A model generated the notes under the pieces. That model saw only the letters and a program-made list of their open reading frames with translations. It was not told where the DNA came from and made no database searches. Position numbers and translations under genes: made by a program. DNA of 37,509 nt. Source: Acidobacteriota bacterium (GTDB taxonomy: Bacteria; Acidobacteriota; Vicinamibacteria; Vicinamibacterales; UBA2999). Position 1 is the stretch's first letter. Every line of letters begins with the position of its first letter. Where the stretch lies: contig JAHFUO010000006.1 in NCBI GenBank assembly GCA_023265015.1, positions 1 through 37,509 on the forward strand. The letters are read 5' to 3'. This document shows positions 1 to 7,288 of this stretch, one piece after another.

Positions 1-309
1 CTTGCCGAGCCGGTCGGCCAGCGTCTCCCCCTCGAGGTACTGCATGACGAGGAACGACGTCCCCTGCTCCTCCCCCACGTCGTAGAGCGCGCAGATGTGC
101 GGGTGATCGAGCTGGGAGATCGTCCGCGCTTCACGCTCGAAGCGGTCACGGAATTGAGGGTCGGACGCCAATTGCGCGGGCAGCACCTTGATCGCGACCG
201 TGCGATCGAGGCGGGTGTCGCGGGCTTTATAGACCTCGCCCATGCCCCCCGCGCCGATGGGGGACTGGATCTCGTACGGGCCAAGCCGTCGGCCTGGTTC
301 GAGCGGCAT
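1..309 (-). CDS. Ser/Thr protein kinase, N-terminal part (cut by window edge)
   Basis: Bacterial Pkn-type Ser/Thr kinase that transfers phosphate from ATP to protein Ser/Thr. Reading the minus strand from the ATG at 309 gives MPLEPGRRLGPYEI, then the glycine-rich loop GAGGMGEVYKA, the VAIKVL lysine, and the hinge-region phrase VMQYLEGETL just before the window ends. The catalytic loop and everything downstream lie outside. The ATG is chosen because kinases of this phylum usually start a few residues before the GxRLGPYEI phrase. It is divergent from the diguanylate cyclase gene, with about 80 bp between. The plus-strand ORF 97..336 is its shadow. Confidence 0.9.
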   Translation of the reverse strand, partial: MPLEPGRRLGPYEIQSPIGAGGMGEVYKARDTRLDRTVAIKVLPAQLASDPQFRDRFEREARTISQLDHPHICALYDVGEEQGTSFLVMQYLEGETLADRLGK

Positions 310-327
310 GTGGTTGTTGAGGGGCGG

Positions 328-333
328 ATTATA
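328..333 (-). promoter_or_regulatory. candidate -10 box for the kinase gene
   Basis: Read on the minus strand there is a perfect TATAAT about 18 nt before the kinase ATG at 309. A TTGCAC lies upstream, but at only about 12 nt spacing, too short for a normal -35. Only the -10 is offered, as a sequence match without other support. Confidence 0.3.
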
Positions 334-391
334 TAGCCAATGTCCGTGCAACCTGTGTAGACAGCGCCCGGGGCATCGGCTCTACTGAGAA

Positions 392-1687
392 TTGAGAATG
401 ATGTCCTCCCGGGAGGGGCGGCGCGTCGTCTGGCTGATCCTGGTGGTTGCGCTGCTCGGGCCGCCTGTGGCGGCGTTTGCCCTCCAGCCCTCGCCGGATC
501 TGCTGCGCGGCATTCACAGCACGCTGAGCAGCATCCCGACTCCACAACCGATCGAGATCCGGCCGCGGCTCTTTACCGCCTACGGCGCGCTGGTGGCCGC
601 CGCGACGCTTGGCATCCTCTACCTGTACCGGGGGCGCGCGTTCGTCGTGTACTGGATTGCAAGCTGGACGCTGTTGGCGGGGTCGTACATGCTGATCGCG
701 CGAGGATACGAGGACGTGCGCCTCGGCAGCGTGATGATCGGCTTGTCGCAGCTGCTGGGCGTCTGGGCCGCCGGTCTCCTGCTGCTCAGCATCGACGCGT
801 TCTCGGAGGAGCGGCACCGCTGGAATATTCCGGTGCAGGCGGGGGCCGCCTCCGCCGTCTGGTTCCTGGCGGCGCCGTTCATCCTGCCGCTCAGCGCCGT
901 GCTGTTTACCGGGCCCGCGGCATCCGCTGTGCTGCGCGGGTGGGCGTCGTTCCGGTATGCGCGCCTGACGAAGCGGACGCCGATCATCGGCGCGTTCATG
1001 ATCAGCGCGGCGCTCGCGGTCATGAGCGCATGGGACGGCGCCGGCGCGATCATGATCCTCCGGCCGGCCTGGGGCGTGTCGTACGCCAACGGCCTTCTCG
1101 CCTTCAACGTGGTCACCAGCATCTTCATCGCGCTGGGCATGCATCTCCTCGTCTTCGAGGACATGACCGATGAAATCCGGCGGACGAACCTGGCGCTGGC
1201 GCTCGCGAACGAGCAGGTCAGACAGCTCGCGATCACCGATCCGCTGACCGGCTGCCACAACCGGCGTTCCTTCGACGAGATCGAGCGGCGGGAGATGGGA
1301 CGCCATCGGCGGTACGACCGGCCCCTGTCGGTGGTCTTCGTCGATCTGGACCGGTTCAAGCAGCTCAACGACACGTTCGGCCACGACACCGGCGACAAGG
1401 TGCTGCGCACGTGCGGGGAGCTGCTGCGCGAGCAGGTGCGACAGTCCGACTACGTGATCCGGTGGGGCGGCGACGAGTTTATCCTCCTGCTCTCGTGCAC
1501 GGGCGACGAGGCGCTCGTGAAGGCCAGTGAGCTCAAGGCGGCGTTTGCCCTCGAACGCGAGGCGGCGGGGCTGCCCGCGACCACCGGGTTGAGCGTCGGC
1601 GTGGCGGAGGTGCAGAAAGACTCGGAAACGCTCGTGGACGCCATCCGCGCCGCCGATGCCCAGATGTACCGGGACAAACCGGGCTGA
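392..1687 (+). CDS. membrane-bound diguanylate cyclase (GGDEF)
   Basis: Makes cyclic-di-GMP from two GTP. The N-terminus is a signal or first membrane helix (VWLILVVALLGPPVAAFAL), followed by several hydrophobic helices to about residue 255. A GGDEF domain starts near DPLTGCHNRRSF. The catalytic motif is an intact RWGGDEF (GGDEF at about residues 359-363). RQSD lies five residues before it, which is the canonical RxxD inhibitory I-site, so product feedback inhibition is likely. No extracellular sensor domain is recognised; the membrane part may itself be the sensor. The ORF track start is TTG at 392; ATGs at 398 and 401 are equally plausible. It ends at a TGA before a repeat-rich spacer. Confidence 0.9.
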   Translation: MRMMSSREGRRVVWLILVVALLGPPVAAFALQPSPDLLRGIHSTLSSIPTPQPIEIRPRLFTAYGALVAAATLGILYLYRGRAFVVYWIASWTLLAGSYMLIARGYEDVRLGSVMIGLSQLLGVWAAGLLLLSIDAFSEERHRWNIPVQAGAASAVWFLAAPFILPLSAVLFTGPAASAVLRGWASFRYARLTKRTPIIGAFMISAALAVMSAWDGAGAIMILRPAWGVSYANGLLAFNVVTSIFIALGMHLLVFEDMTDEIRRTNLALALANEQVRQLAITDPLTGCHNRRSFDEIERREMGRHRRYDRPLSVVFVDLDRFKQLNDTFGHDTGDKVLRTCGELLREQVRQSDYVIRWGGDEFILLLSCTGDEALVKASELKAAFALEREAAGLPATTGLSVGVAEVQKDSETLVDAIRAADAQMYRDKPG

Positions 1688-1728
1688 GCGGGCAGAGACT
1701 TGCGTAAGTTGTTCTGCTATAGGATATT

Positions 1729-1787
1729 GATCGCCGATCGGCGATCCCCGATCCCCGATCCCCGGTCCCCGGTCCCCGGTCCCCAGG
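1729..1787. repeat. 7-bp GATCCCC/GGTCCCC array with an 18-bp palindrome
   Basis: The spacer before the TPR gene begins with the perfect 18-bp palindrome GATCGCCGATCGGCGATC (1729-1746). It continues as roughly three GATCCCC and three GGTCCCC units. The array ends at the AGGAG ribosome-binding site of the gene at 1798. Confidence 0.8.
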
Positions 1788-1797
1788 AGTAGCCAAC

Positions 1798-2541
1798 ATG
1801 CGACGTCTTCCGTTTCTCGTCTTCGCAGCCCTGAGCCTGGCCCTCGCCTCGTCTGCCGCAGCGCAGACCGGCCGCATCACCGGCACGATCAAGGATGCCG
1901 ACGGCAAGGCGATCAAGGGCGCGATCGTGCGCGCCGCCAACGACGCTTCGGCCGCGAAGGTCACGTCGACGACCGACGACAAGGGCCGCTTCGCGATGAT
2001 CGGCCTGCGCAGCGGCGAGTGGAAGATCACGATCGAGGCGCCGAATTTTCTGACGCTTCAGGGGCAGGCGGCAGTCAGCGCCGGCGTCGCCCCGGTGCTG
2101 GCCCTCGTCATGCTGCGCGATCTCGGACCGATCCCAGGTGCGCTCTCCAAGACGATCGGCGATGAAATCACCGCTGCGGAAACGCTGAGCAAGGCGGGGC
2201 GCTACGACGAAGCGATCGCCGCGTACCAGGCCATCCAGTCGAAGAACTCGAAGCTGACGAGCGTGAGCCTGCTGCTGGCCGCTCTGTATCGCGAGAAGGC
2301 GCAGCAGGAGAAGGACTCCACCGCTCGACAGGCGCTGCTCGGCCGCGCCATCACCGCCTACAGCGACGTGCTGAAGAGCGACGAGACGAACACGCGCGCG
2401 CGCATCGAGCTCGGCATGACGCAGATGGCGGCCGGCAACGCTGACGCCGCCGCCAAGACGTTCCAGGATGTGATTACCGCGAACCCGAAGGGCTCTGCGG
2501 CCGTCGAAGCGGCCGCGCATCTTCAAGAAATCAGAAAATGA
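1798..2541 (+). CDS. exported carboxypeptidase-regulatory-like / TPR protein
   Basis: A 247-residue protein with a clear Sec signal peptide (MRRLPFLVFAALSLALASSAAAQ). Residues about 24-105 read as a carboxypeptidase regulatory-like beta-sandwich (GRITGTIKDADGKAIKGAIVRA). Residues about 120-245 are helical and TPR-like (AGRYDEAIAAYQAI, ITAYSDVLKSDETNTRARIELG). The exact function is unknown; TPR parts usually hold partner proteins in the periplasm. AGGAG lies just before the ATG. The stop overlaps the next start (ATGA at 2538), so it is translationally coupled to the sulfatase-TPR gene and the two products probably work together. Confidence 0.8.
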   Translation: MRRLPFLVFAALSLALASSAAAQTGRITGTIKDADGKAIKGAIVRAANDASAAKVTSTTDDKGRFAMIGLRSGEWKITIEAPNFLTLQGQAAVSAGVAPVLALVMLRDLGPIPGALSKTIGDEITAAETLSKAGRYDEAIAAYQAIQSKNSKLTSVSLLLAALYREKAQQEKDSTARQALLGRAITAYSDVLKSDETNTRARIELGMTQMAAGNADAAAKTFQDVITANPKGSAAVEAAAHLQEIRK

Positions 2542-4745
2542 ACCGCACGTCTGTCGCGCCGAGACGCTGGCAGGCTACTTTCATCATCACGCTGTTCATG
2601 CTTGCCGTGGCCGGCGCGGCATTCACCGGCTGGCGGTTCGCGCGCGAGTCGACCCCGCACCAGGGTCCCATCGTTCTGATCTCCGTTGACGGCCTGCGTG
2701 CCGATCGCCTGACGGCGTACGGCGCGCGTCCCGGCGCCACGCCCGCCATTGACGCGCTCGCGGCCGAGAGCATCGTGTTCGATCGCGCCTATGCGCACTC
2801 GCCTCAGACGCTGCCGGCGCACGCCGCGCTCCTCTCCGGTCAGCTTCCCGTCGACAACGGCGTGAGAGACGACGCGGGATATGCGCTGAAGGGCGGCGCG
2901 CGGACCATCGCTGCGCTGCTGAGGAATCGCGGCTTCAACACGGGCGCGGCTGTCTCCTCGTTCCTGCTGCGACGCACGACCGGCGTCGCGCAGGGCTTTT
3001 CGTTCTACGACGCCGACATCCCCGACGAGCCGCTCGAAGATGGCGGCCTGCCCGAGCGCGCCGGCGGCGCCACGTTCGAGGCGGCGGACCGTTGGCTGAA
3101 GACGCAGAGCGGGCAGCGGTACTTCTTGTTTCTCGAGATCGATACCCGCTCCGCCGACGCCGTGGTTGGCCGGCTGGTCGAAGAGCTGAAGAAGACCAGG
3201 CGCTACGGGGACGCCACGATCTTCCTGACGGGGGATCACGGAGATGCGGGCAACGGCGCCTCGCTCGACGACGGCACGCTGCGGGTGCCGCTCGTCGTGA
3301 AACAACCGGGAGGGGCCGGTGCCGGACGCCGCGTCGTGCAGCCTGTGCAGCACATCGACCTGCTGCCGACGATGCTCGACCTGGTGCGTGCGCCGACGGT
3401 CTCGGGCCTGCGTGGGCGATCGCTGCGCGCGATTCTCGACAAGACCAGCGGCTTCGTCCCCGACCAGCCGATCTACGCCGAATCGCTGGCCGCGCAATTC
3501 AGGTTCGGTGGCCGTCCCGTGTTTGCGTTGTCCGGTGGCGCGTATCGAATCGTCCGCGGCCCGGATGACCAGCTTCAGCGCCTCGTGCCCGAGGCTGCGG
3601 CCATCGATCCCGCGCGGCTGGCTCAGTTGAACGCATCCCTCGATCGCCTGCTCCAGGGACGGGCGATAGAGCCGCCGGCGCGTCCGGCGCAGGCGGACGA
3701 GGATCGGCTCGCGGCATTCGGCTACCTGCAGGGCCTTCGCACTTTCGCACCTCTCGCACCTCTCGCAGCTCTCGCACCCCTCGCACCGCTCGCACCGCTC
3801 GCACCCCTCGCACCCCTCGCACGCCTCGCACCCCTCGCACCGACAATGGATGCGGCGGATCAGGCATCCCTGGTCGCCGCTCATCGCGTCGCTGTCCTGC
3901 TCGTCGCGCAGAAGCGATTCTCCGCGGCGCTCGATGGCCTGCGCGCGATTGCGGCGGAGCACCCGGATCTCGCTGCCGTGCAGTATCAAATCGGTTCGCT
4001 GCTCGCGCGGATCGGCCGATTCGACGAGGCCACGAAGACACTGCAGGCGGTGGCGGCGCTGAGGCCGGACGATCCTGAAGTGCCGATGGCGCTCGCCTCC
4101 ACGATGCTGCGCGCCCGCCGCCTGGACGATGCCTCGATGCAGGCGGATCGCGCCGTGGAGCTCGCGGAGGCCGGCGGCGACACGCGGATGAAGGCGGGCG
4201 CGCATGAAATCGCGGCGCGCGTAGCACTCGCGCGCGACGACGCCGGTGGCGCAAACGCTCACGCGCTCGAGGCGCAGAAGGCCGACCCCTCGCTGCCGCT
4301 GCCCCAGTTCGTTCATGGGCGGCTCCTCTACGAGGATGCGCGGTACGAGCAGGCGCTCGCGGCGTTCAAGGACGCTGAGCGCGCGCTCAAGCCGGAGGGC
4401 CGCTCGATCGCGGAGCTGCACCTGTATCTTGGAAATGTCTTCGCGAGGCTGGACAGGTACATGGAGGCCGAAGCCGAATTCCGGGAGGAGCTGCGCGAGT
4501 TCCCGCAGAACATCGGCACCTACGCGAGCCTGGCGATGCTCTATCGCGCGTCGAACCGAGCCCAGGCCGTGGAGCACGTGATCGGCGATCTCGTCGAAAC
4601 CACGCCGACGCCGGAGGGGTACTCGATGGCCGCGCGGCTCTTGACGATCGTCGGCGAGCGCGCCCGCGCGGAGGCCCTCAGGTCCGACGCGCGGCGAAAG
4701 TTCCGCGGCGATCCCTCGCTCGCGCTGCTCGGACGATCCCGGTAG
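2538..4745 (+). CDS. sulfatase/alkaline-phosphatase-fold membrane protein with TPR domain
   Basis: A 735-residue protein. One N-terminal membrane helix (about 13-32) precedes an alkaline-phosphatase-superfamily domain to about residue 350. Metal-ligand motifs are visible: VDGLRAD (D51) and LTGDHGD (D233, H234). Where a true sulfatase has C/S-x-P-x-R, this protein reads QTLPAHA, with Thr91 at the nucleophile position. It is therefore unlikely to be a formylglycine sulfatase and may be a phosphodiesterase, a phospho-transferase or a non-catalytic member. The C-terminal half (about 440-735) is a run of TPRs (FDEATKTLQAVAALRPDDPE). The two halves are joined by a (Leu-Ala-Pro)n linker at about 400-435 encoded by a 9-bp DNA repeat. 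It is coupled by ATGA overlap to the preceding TPR gene. Confidence 0.8.
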   Translation: MNRTSVAPRRWQATFIITLFMLAVAGAAFTGWRFARESTPHQGPIVLISVDGLRADRLTAYGARPGATPAIDALAAESIVFDRAYAHSPQTLPAHAALLSGQLPVDNGVRDDAGYALKGGARTIAALLRNRGFNTGAAVSSFLLRRTTGVAQGFSFYDADIPDEPLEDGGLPERAGGATFEAADRWLKTQSGQRYFLFLEIDTRSADAVVGRLVEELKKTRRYGDATIFLTGDHGDAGNGASLDDGTLRVPLVVKQPGGAGAGRRVVQPVQHIDLLPTMLDLVRAPTVSGLRGRSLRAILDKTSGFVPDQPIYAESLAAQFRFGGRPVFALSGGAYRIVRGPDDQLQRLVPEAAAIDPARLAQLNASLDRLLQGRAIEPPARPAQADEDRLAAFGYLQGLRTFAPLAPLAALAPLAPLAPLAPLAPLARLAPLAPTMDAADQASLVAAHRVAVLLVAQKRFSAALDGLRAIAAEHPDLAAVQYQIGSLLARIGRFDEATKTLQAVAALRPDDPEVPMALASTMLRARRLDDASMQADRAVELAEAGGDTRMKAGAHEIAARVALARDDAGGANAHALEAQKADPSLPLPQFVHGRLLYEDARYEQALAAFKDAERALKPEGRSIAELHLYLGNVFARLDRYMEAEAEFREELREFPQNIGTYASLAMLYRASNRAQAVEHVIGDLVETTPTPEGYSMAARLLTIVGERARAEALRSDARRKFRGDPSLALLGRSR
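3735..3842 (+). repeat. in-frame 9-bp CTCGCACCC array encoding (LAP)n
   Basis: About eleven degenerate copies of CTCGCACCC/CTCGCACCG lie inside the sulfatase-TPR gene. The 9-bp period keeps the frame and yields APLAPLAALAPLAP and so on. The reverse complement, GGGTGCGAG, is the unit of the intergenic array at 20491-20566. Confidence 0.9.
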
Positions 4746-4802
4746 CCACGAAGATCACGAAGACGGTTTCAACCACGAAGGTCACGAAGGTCGCGAAGGA
4801 AA
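4746..4802. repeat. CACGAAGRT 9-bp direct-repeat array
   Basis: Directly after the TAG stop of the sulfatase-TPR gene come repeated CACGAAGAT, CACGAAGAC, CACGAAGGT and CGCGAAGGA units. The copies are all in one orientation, so no long hairpin forms here, unlike the sites at 5815 and 29314. The spacer runs to the Tat amidohydrolase gene. Confidence 0.8.
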
Positions 4803-4830
4803 GCAGTTCACAAAGAAACTCTTGTTTAAA

Positions 4831-5778
4831 ATGATCGCTCGTCGCACTTTCATCAAGCGCGTGTCGATGGCGGCTGTCGCGGCAACCGCCTCGGGAATGT
4901 CCGTTCGACGAAGCGATGCCGGGCAGCTGCCGAACTCGTCCGGCAACGAGCGGCCGAGAACCAAGGCGCCCGCAAACGCGGCCGACTGTCACGTCCATAT
5001 CTACGACGCGCGCTTTCAGTCGGCCCTCGCGGCGCTCCCGGGCGCCACGGTGCGGGACTACCGCCTGTTGCAGCAACGCAACGGCACATCGCGCGTGGTT
5101 ATCGTCACGCCTCGCAACTACGTGACCGACAACGCCGTGACGCTCGACGCGATCAGACAGTTCGGCGCCAACGCGCGAGGGGTTGCTGTCCTCCGTCCCA
5201 CCGTCACGGATGCCGAACTCAAGAGTCTCAATGAGGGCGGCATTCGGGGCATCCGGTTCACGGTGGCCGATCCGAGCGTCGCTGTTGTGTCGATCGACAT
5301 GATCGAGCCGCTCGCCGGACGTGTTGCCGATCTGGGCTGGCATGTTCAGTTGAACATGGCGCGCGAGCAGATCGTGGACAACGCGGAACTCCTGCGGCGT
5401 CTGCCTGTTCCCATCGTGTTCGACCATCTCGGAAGGCTTACACCGCCGGCAGGCATCGAACATCCAGCCTACGGAGTCATTCGTGGACTCATTGACAAGG
5501 GCCGCACGTGGGTGAAGCTGTCAGGTGCGTATTCCAACAGCTCAATAGGGCCACCGACGTACGCGGACGCGACCAGAGTCGCGCAGGCGTACGTCAAGGC
5601 GGCGCCGGAGCGTCTGGTATGGGGCAGCGACTGGCCGCACCCGAGCGAGACGGAACATAAGCCCGACGACGCGTTGCTGTTCGACCTGCTCGCCACGTGG
5701 GCGCCCGACGAGACGACGCGCAATCGCATCCTCGTGCAGAATCCCGAGTCGCTCTACGGCTTCGTCGCTCGCACGTAA
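4831..5778 (+). CDS. Tat-exported amidohydrolase (LigI / PDC-hydrolase-like TIM barrel)
   Basis: Amidohydrolase_2-type metal-dependent hydrolase, closest in look to 2-pyrone-4,6-dicarboxylate hydrolases and sugar-lactone hydrolases. The N-terminus MIARRTFIKRVSMAAVAA carries a twin-arginine motif, so it is probably exported folded. The metal motif is DCHVH (H54, H56). Later landmarks are VFDHLGRL, VKLSGAYSNSS and LVWGSDWPHP with the late barrel Asp. The track start is TTG at 4822; the ATG at 4831 is preferred because it places the RR motif at the extreme N-terminus. The substrate cannot be read from sequence; a lactone is likely. It ends just before a repeat hairpin shared with the convergent gene. 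Confidence 0.8.
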   Translation: MIARRTFIKRVSMAAVAATASGMSVRRSDAGQLPNSSGNERPRTKAPANAADCHVHIYDARFQSALAALPGATVRDYRLLQQRNGTSRVVIVTPRNYVTDNAVTLDAIRQFGANARGVAVLRPTVTDAELKSLNEGGIRGIRFTVADPSVAVVSIDMIEPLAGRVADLGWHVQLNMAREQIVDNAELLRRLPVPIVFDHLGRLTPPAGIEHPAYGVIRGLIDKGRTWVKLSGAYSNSSIGPPTYADATRVAQAYVKAAPERLVWGSDWPHPSETEHKPDDALLFDLLATWAPDETTRNRILVQNPESLYGFVART

Positions 5779-5814
5779 GCCACGGAGAGCACGGAGAGCA
5801 CGGAGACGATTTCA

Positions 5815-5869
5815 ACCACGAAGGTCACGAAGGAAAGCAGTGCTTCGTGCTCTTCGTGACCTTCGTGGT
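5815..5869. terminator. bidirectional hairpin terminator built from CACGAAG repeats
   Basis: ACCACGAAGGTCACGAAG (5815-5832) pairs perfectly over 18 bp with CTTCGTGACCTTCGTGGT (5852-5869), with a 19-nt loop. It lies between two convergent genes, the amidohydrolase (+) and the YbhN-like gene (-, stop at 5870-5872). Short CACGGAGAG repeats precede it from 5780. A transcription-terminator role is inferred from structure and position. Confidence 0.65.
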
Positions 5870-6853
5870 TTAGACCGTCTTGGTGGCCTTCGTGGCGGCG
5901 TCAGCCTCGGCAGGATGCGCGGCGATCAGCATCAGCCCAATCGCCGCCCAGAAGAGATTCCTCACCTTCCGAACCACCGCGAGCGCGACACCGGCCGCAG
6001 GATTGACGGCCAGGATCGGTGCGAGCGCGCCTGTCAGCGCTTCGTCGACGCCGACGCGGAACGGCACGAACTTGAACGCGACTGTGACTCCGCGGTTGAG
6101 CGCCTCGAAGGCGATCGCCTGGACGAGCGTGGGGCTGCGGTCGCCGAGCAGCCACCGCAGCGTGAGAAAGACTTCGAGCACGGCGAGCGCGTGAAACACG
6201 AGGTCGAGCACGAAGACCCGCCACAGCCGGCGCGGGTATCCGCCTGAGAACCGCAGCACCTCTTCGCGCACGCCCGCCAGCCGCTCGCGCCAGCGTGGAC
6301 GCTCGCCGCGCCGCGGATCCCAGGTGCCGCGGATGGCGCGCACGACGATCGCTGGGCCGGCCGCCATCGCGACCAGCGCGGCGACGATGATCGCGAGCCA
6401 GGCGCGCGGCATCGGCACCGTGGCCATCACGACGACGAGGCCCACGGCGATCATCCCGACCACGGACGCGGCGTAGACGAGGTTCTCGACGGCCAGCGAC
6501 GACACCGACTCGCGCGTCGCGAGGTGATGCCGCGTGAGCAGCACCTTTGTCGGCTCGCTGGCGAGAAGGCCGAGCGGCGTCACGTTCCCTACGGCGTCGC
6601 CGGCGAGGAATGCGGCGAGCGCGCGGCGCAGCGGAAGCTGCGTGCCCGGCGGCAGGCACGAGCGCCAGCACTCCGCGCGCACGATGAAGCGCAGCCCCGC
6701 CAGCGCGAGGACCGCCAGCAGGCCCCAGCCGACCCGGCGGACGCCGCCGACGATCTCACCAGCGCCCGCGCGCTCGACGGCGTAGTAGAAAAGAATCGCG
6801 CCCGCGGCGGCGCCACCATACGTCAGGGCGCGCCGGCGGGACGCGGAAGGCAT
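5870..6853 (-). CDS. YbhN/LPG-synthase-TM-like integral membrane protein
   Basis: A 327-residue polytopic protein resembling the lysylphosphatidylglycerol synthetase transmembrane region (UPF0104/YbhN) family, often called flippase-like. Visible family features are a first helix (ALTYGGAAAGAILFYYAV), the segment ALAAFLAGDAVGNVTPLGLLASEPTKVLL with the conserved N-TP-G pattern, and about seven or eight hydrophobic helices. No catalytic aminoacyl-transfer domain follows, so it is not a complete MprF. It lies 28 nt downstream of atpE on the same strand and may share that transcript. Its last codons (ATKATKTV) run into the CACGAAG-type repeat, so the tail looks repeat-derived. Confidence 0.75.
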   Translation of the reverse strand: MPSASRRRALTYGGAAAGAILFYYAVERAGAGEIVGGVRRVGWGLLAVLALAGLRFIVRAECWRSCLPPGTQLPLRRALAAFLAGDAVGNVTPLGLLASEPTKVLLTRHHLATRESVSSLAVENLVYAASVVGMIAVGLVVVMATVPMPRAWLAIIVAALVAMAAGPAIVVRAIRGTWDPRRGERPRWRERLAGVREEVLRFSGGYPRRLWRVFVLDLVFHALAVLEVFLTLRWLLGDRSPTLVQAIAFEALNRGVTVAFKFVPFRVGVDEALTGALAPILAVNPAAGVALAVVRKVRNLFWAAIGLMLIAAHPAEADAATKATKTV

Positions 6854-6881
6854 GAACGAGAGCGGAAGGCTCAGCGGGGTC

Positions 6882-7229
6882 TTATCCCCCGAACGGCTTG
6901 AGGAAGAACAGGATCAGCGAGATGAGCAGCACGTAGATCACGAGCGACTCCATCAGCACGAGGCCGAGAATGAGCGCGCCGCGAATCTCGCCCGCGGCGC
7001 TCGGATTCCGCGCGAGCGCTTCCGTGGCCCTGCCGACGCTGAGCCCCTGTCCGATCGCGGCCAGTCCCGCGGCAATCCCGAGCGGGAAGCCGGCGGCGAA
7101 GATGGACGCGAACGCGATGTCAGTGGCGCCTGCGCCTGCGGCGGCGGCGGTCTCCTGAGCGAATGCGGGGGACAGCGCGCCCAGCGCCACGAATACGAAA
7201 AGGGTTGTCAGAACGGACCGTGTGCTCAC
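6882..7229 (-). CDS. atpE: F-type ATP synthase c subunit, with signal-like N-terminus
   Basis: Rotor-ring proteolipid of F0. The GTG start at 7229 is chosen because a strong GGAGG lies 8 nt upstream; the longer track ORF is an out-of-gene extension. The 115-residue product begins with a signal-like stretch (STRSVLTTLFVFVALGALSPAFAQ). The c-subunit hairpin follows: AAGLAAIGQGLSVGRATEALARNP, then GALILGLVLMESLVIYVLL. The ion-binding Glu is E94. Q61, S95 and Y99 fall at exactly the spacing of Q32, E65, S66 and Y70 of the Ilyobacter Na+ ring, which suggests Na+ binding, although Thr67 is replaced by Leu. It follows atpI directly, without atpB between. Confidence 0.92.
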   Translation of the reverse strand: MSTRSVLTTLFVFVALGALSPAFAQETAAAAGAGATDIAFASIFAAGFPLGIAAGLAAIGQGLSVGRATEALARNPSAAGEIRGALILGLVLMESLVIYVLLISLILFFLKPFGG

Positions 7230-7288
7230 GTCGAAAGCCTCCTGCAGCGTGTAACTGGTGGGACTGACTCGCGGAGTGATCGTGGATC

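Noticed and set aside
329-1384. 351-codon minus-strand ORF opposite the diguanylate cyclase
   Set aside because: It is the antisense of the GGDEF gene, with arginine-rich composition and no recognisable motif.
2523-4577. 684-codon minus-strand ORF with repeated CEGCE motifs
   Set aside because: Antisense of the sulfatase-TPR gene; the Cys-Glu-Gly repeats are only the reverse reading of the LAP-encoding 9-bp array.
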